Shown here piece after piece: positions 6,218-9,022 of a stretch of 9,022 bases of DNA. The position numbers and the translations under genes are program-made. Numbering within the stretch: the first letter of the stretch is position 1; each line of letters opens with the position of its first letter. Below the pieces are notes generated by a model. It did no database searches, was not told the origin of the DNA, and was given only the letters and a program-made list of their open reading frames with translations. The DNA comes from Saprospiraceae bacterium (GTDB lineage: Bacteria; Bacteroidota; Bacteroidia; Chitinophagales; Saprospiraceae), in the NCBI GenBank assembly GCA_020852155.1, contig JADZBJ010000247.1, positions 1-9,022 of the forward strand. The letters run 5' to 3'.

Positions 6218-8953
6218 ATGGCCTTAAGCCTGATAATTGTCTGTTCGCTGGCGTACATATCGCTGTTGTTTCTGATTGCCTGGCGCGTTGACAAGCGCGC
6301 GACGCACGGAAGCAGCCTGGTTTCCAACCCGTATGTGTATGCCCTGTCGTTGGCGGTGTATTGCACGGCCTGGACATTTTTTGGTTCTGTTGGTCGCGCG
6401 ACAACCGGAGGTTTGAGTTTCCTGGCAATTTATATCGGCCCGACGCTCTTCGCTCCGCTGTGGTACATCATGATGCGCAAGATGATTTTAATTTCAAAAA
6501 ATCAGCGCATTACAAGTATTGCCGACTTTATTTCGGCGCGATACGGGAAAAACGCCACGCTGGCGGTACTGGTTACCTTAATCGCCGTGTTAGGCATCGT
6601 GCCCTACATTTCGATTCAGATCAAGGCCGTGGTATTCGGCATTAATACGCTCACGCATTTTGGCGAACAAATCCCGCCGCCTTCCCAGTTTTTCTGGGCC
6701 GACGCGGGTTTTTGGGTAACGGTTGCCATGGCGTTGTTTACGGTGGTTTTCGGCACCCGGAAACTCGACCCGAACGAGCGTCACGAAGGGCTGGTAGCGG
6801 CGATAGCCTTTGAGAGTATTATCAAACTGGCGGCCTTTATCACTGTCGGCGTTTATGTGACCTACGGCATTTATAACGGCTTCGACGACCTCTTTCAAAA
6901 AGCCTTACAGCATGCGGATACTGCCCGGCTTTTTTCATTCAAAGAATTGGGCGTCAACGCTTTTTCGTGGAATACGCTGTGTTTATTGTCTTTGTTGGCC
7001 GTAATTCTGCTCCCTCGACAATTTCACATCGCTGTTGTGGAAAACACCACGCCCAGGCATATACCCAAAGCCATGTGGGTTTTCCCGCTGTACTTGTTGC
7101 TCATTAACATCTTTGTATTTCCGGTGGCCCTGGCAGGTAAAATGCTGTTTGCGAACAGTATTAACCCTGACACCTATGTGTTGAGTTTGCCCATGTCGCA
7201 AGGCGCTAACTGGCTGGCATTGATCGTCTTTATCGGCGGTTTTTCGGCAGCAACGAGCATGATCGTTGTCGAAGCGACAGCCTTGAGCATCATGTTCAGC
7301 AACCACGTTGTTGTGCCATTGCTCATCAAGTCAAAACGATTTGGAACAGACAATGCCATTGTAGATGGCGCTTCCCGCCTGTTGGATATCAGAAGGGTCT
7401 GTATTCTGCTCATGTTGTTTCTGGCTTATCTGTATCAAAAATCGGTAGGCAACACCTACGATCTGGTATCGGTGGGACTGATTTCATTCACGGCGGTTGC
7501 GCAACTGGCGCCAGCCATGATCGGAGGATTGTACTGGAAACACGCCACACGACAGGGCGCTATGGCGGGAATGGTGGCTGGATTTGTGGTCTGGGCATTT
7601 TGTCTGCCGTTGCCCAGTATGGCGCAGGCCGGCATAATACCCAACGCTTTTATCCATGAAGGACTTTGGGGTATTGCCTGGCTGAAACCGTACGCCTTGT
7701 TTGGCTTGACCGGCCTCGACCCTATCACGCACGCTGCATTTTGGAGTTTGCTGATTAATAGCTGGCTGTATTCTATTGTTTCGGTGAATACGCAGCCCTC
7801 AACCCTCGACCTGACGCAGGCGGATTTGTTCGTGAATATTCACAAATACATCGAAGGTCAGGACGCAGAATTGTTCAAACGCGAAGCAAAAATGAGCGAT
7901 CTGGAAGCCATGCTCCATCGCTATCTCGGTGAAACCCGTACAACCTCCATTTTCGAGGAGTACGATATCGCCAATAAAAGTTCTTTGAAAGATCAGAAAA
8001 TCGCACAAGCCGATTTTGTCAACTTTGCAGAAACACACCTGGCGGGCGCCATCGGCGCAGCATCAGCACGTCTGGTCATGAATAGTGTGGTGAAAGAAGA
8101 GGCCATATCGCTGGATGAAATCATGCGCGTACTGGATCAAACCCGCGAAGCGGTAGAACACGGCAAAGTCATGGAAGTGAAAAATGCCGAACTCAGGACG
8201 CTGGCCGCTCAATTAACCACGGCCAACGAGCAATTGAAAAACCTGGATCGCCTCAAAGCGGATTTCATCACCACCGTAACCCACGAACTGCGCACACCGG
8301 TCACCAGCATTCGTTCGCTTTCCAAGATTATTCTGGATTATGCCGACGAACTGAGTCCGCAGCAACGAAATGATTATCTGCGCATTCTGGTCAGTGAAAG
8401 CGAACGCATCAGCAGGCTGATCAATCAAGTGCTTGACCTGGAAAAAATCCAGAGCGCCGAGGCAAAAATGCAACATGAAAATGTGGATATGGCGCGCTTG
8501 CTGCGCGACGCCACAGCCGGTATGGCTCAATTATTTGCGGAGCGAGGCATTCAGATTTTGATGAAAATTCAGGATAACCAGCAATATCTTGTACACGGAG
8601 ATCGCGACCGACTCATGCAGGTTTTGGTGAATTTGCTATCGAATGCCCAAAAATTTTGCCCTTCCGAAAATGGCTTGGTCATCACTACCCTTCAACGGCA
8701 AAACGGCATCGTTTCCTTGCAGGTAAAAGACAATGGCCCCGGCATTTCGCCCGCTGCGCAAACGATGATATTTGAAAAATTCACACAACTTCACAGCCCG
8801 GAAACAGGCAAGCCCAAAGGCACCGGACTGGGGTTATTCATCACTAAAAATATCATTGAACAACACGGCGGAAGCATCAGGGTTGAAAGCAAGGAAGGGA
8901 AAGGCGCTAATTTTGAAGTGCGCCTTCCGGCCGAAAAAGACGATGTATCTTGA
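6218..8953 (+). CDS. CbrA-type sensor histidine kinase: SLC5 transporter domain - STAC - HisKA - HATPase
   Basis: This 911-residue membrane kinase has an N-terminal sodium:solute symporter-like domain (about residues 1-525). Recognisable stretches include AVYCTAWTFFGSVGRA, RKLDPNERHEGLVAAIAFES (from 181) and SAATS (343-347), close to CbrA-type proteins. A STAC-like region contains LAGAIGAASAR (608-618). A coiled linker (about 636-687) leads to the phosphoacceptor H-box with THELRTP (H689). The ATPase domain has the N-box (N805/N809), the G1 motif DNGPGIS (from 838), the F-box FEKF (852-855) and the G2 motif GTGLGL (868-873). All key catalytic residues are present. No PAS domain and no receiver are seen, so a separate response regulator is needed. 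In Proteobacteria CbrA controls carbon and nitrogen source use and its SLC5 domain can move histidine; the ligand here is unknown. The ATG at 6218 is six bases after the preceding small gene. Confidence 0.93.
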   Translation: MALSLIIVCSLAYISLLFLIAWRVDKRATHGSSLVSNPYVYALSLAVYCTAWTFFGSVGRATTGGLSFLAIYIGPTLFAPLWYIMMRKMILISKNQRITSIADFISARYGKNATLAVLVTLIAVLGIVPYISIQIKAVVFGINTLTHFGEQIPPPSQFFWADAGFWVTVAMALFTVVFGTRKLDPNERHEGLVAAIAFESIIKLAAFITVGVYVTYGIYNGFDDLFQKALQHADTARLFSFKELGVNAFSWNTLCLLSLLAVILLPRQFHIAVVENTTPRHIPKAMWVFPLYLLLINIFVFPVALAGKMLFANSINPDTYVLSLPMSQGANWLALIVFIGGFSAATSMIVVEATALSIMFSNHVVVPLLIKSKRFGTDNAIVDGASRLLDIRRVCILLMLFLAYLYQKSVGNTYDLVSVGLISFTAVAQLAPAMIGGLYWKHATRQGAMAGMVAGFVVWAFCLPLPSMAQAGIIPNAFIHEGLWGIAWLKPYALFGLTGLDPITHAAFWSLLINSWLYSIVSVNTQPSTLDLTQADLFVNIHKYIEGQDAELFKREAKMSDLEAMLHRYLGETRTTSIFEEYDIANKSSLKDQKIAQADFVNFAETHLAGAIGAASARLVMNSVVKEEAISLDEIMRVLDQTREAVEHGKVMEVKNAELRTLAAQLTTANEQLKNLDRLKADFITTVTHELRTPVTSIRSLSKIILDYADELSPQQRNDYLRILVSESERISRLINQVLDLEKIQSAEAKMQHENVDMARLLRDATAGMAQLFAERGIQILMKIQDNQQYLVHGDRDRLMQVLVNLLSNAQKFCPSENGLVITTLQRQNGIVSLQVKDNGPGISPAAQTMIFEKFTQLHSPETGKPKGTGLGLFITKNIIEQHGGSIRVESKEGKGANFEVRLPAEKDDVS

Positions 8954-9022
8954 ATTGTTTGATATATTGTCAACCCAAAGTGGTTTTGAACAACTCGCGT
9001 CTGTAAATCATTGAAAATCAGG
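8954..9022 (+). other. Downstream edge: no supported gene, possible start of a response regulator
   Basis: No gene can be supported in the last 69 bases. An ATG at 8944 overlapping the kinase end opens only 23 codons. A TTG at 9011 would read (M)KIR, reminiscent of the start of many response regulators, but only four codons are visible. Confidence 0.2.

Noticed and set aside
8944..9014. Short frame overlapping the kinase 3' end (ATG 8944, 23 codons)
   Set aside because: Too short, no recognisable features, and only opened by the overlap with the kinase gene.

Overview
The window looks like a chromosomal segment from a member of the Bacteroidota. Two kinds of evidence support this. Starts lack clear Shine-Dalgarno sequences, and motifs matching the Bacteroidota -7 promoter element TAnnTTTG lie upstream of several genes. 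The gene set also fits: an HscA-type Hsp70, an MHS-family symporter followed by a small two-TM protein, a porin with a short terminal signal peptide, and an SLC5/STAC sensor kinase of the CbrA type. Base composition is moderate. I cannot name the genus.

Layout. Positions 1-1431 (minus strand) hold the first 477 codons of an HscA-like Hsp70 whose C-terminus lies outside the window. A divergent intergenic region (1432-1693) carries a good minus-strand promoter for hscA and a plus-strand -7 element inside a short inverted repeat. A small cysteine-free ArsR-type winged-helix regulator follows (1694-1999). Next comes a 349-base gap (2000-2348) with a very strong terminator, concentric inverted repeats, AT-rich tandem repeats and a candidate promoter. 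Positions 2349-4302 hold an MHS-type MFS symporter with an enlarged periplasmic loop and a 79-residue two-helix protein, closed by a strong intrinsic terminator (4342-4385). A 484-residue outer-membrane porin (4486-5940) follows, then a GC-rich hairpin. The last unit is a 64-residue two-helix membrane protein, followed six bases later by a 911-residue SLC5-STAC-histidine kinase fusion (6218-8953).

How it may work together (inference). From the porin (outer membrane), the MHS symporter plus small partner (inner membrane) and the transporter-like sensor kinase one could build a solute uptake and sensing system, most plausibly for small organic acids or similar metabolites. The ArsR-type protein upstream may repress itself. 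All genes from 1694 onward face the same way, but terminators and hairpins split them into at least three transcription units. The kinase has no receiver domain, so its response regulator is probably encoded elsewhere, possibly just past the right edge. The hscA gene is functionally separate (Fe-S cluster assembly). I found no tRNA, rRNA, CRISPR array, transposase or integrase.
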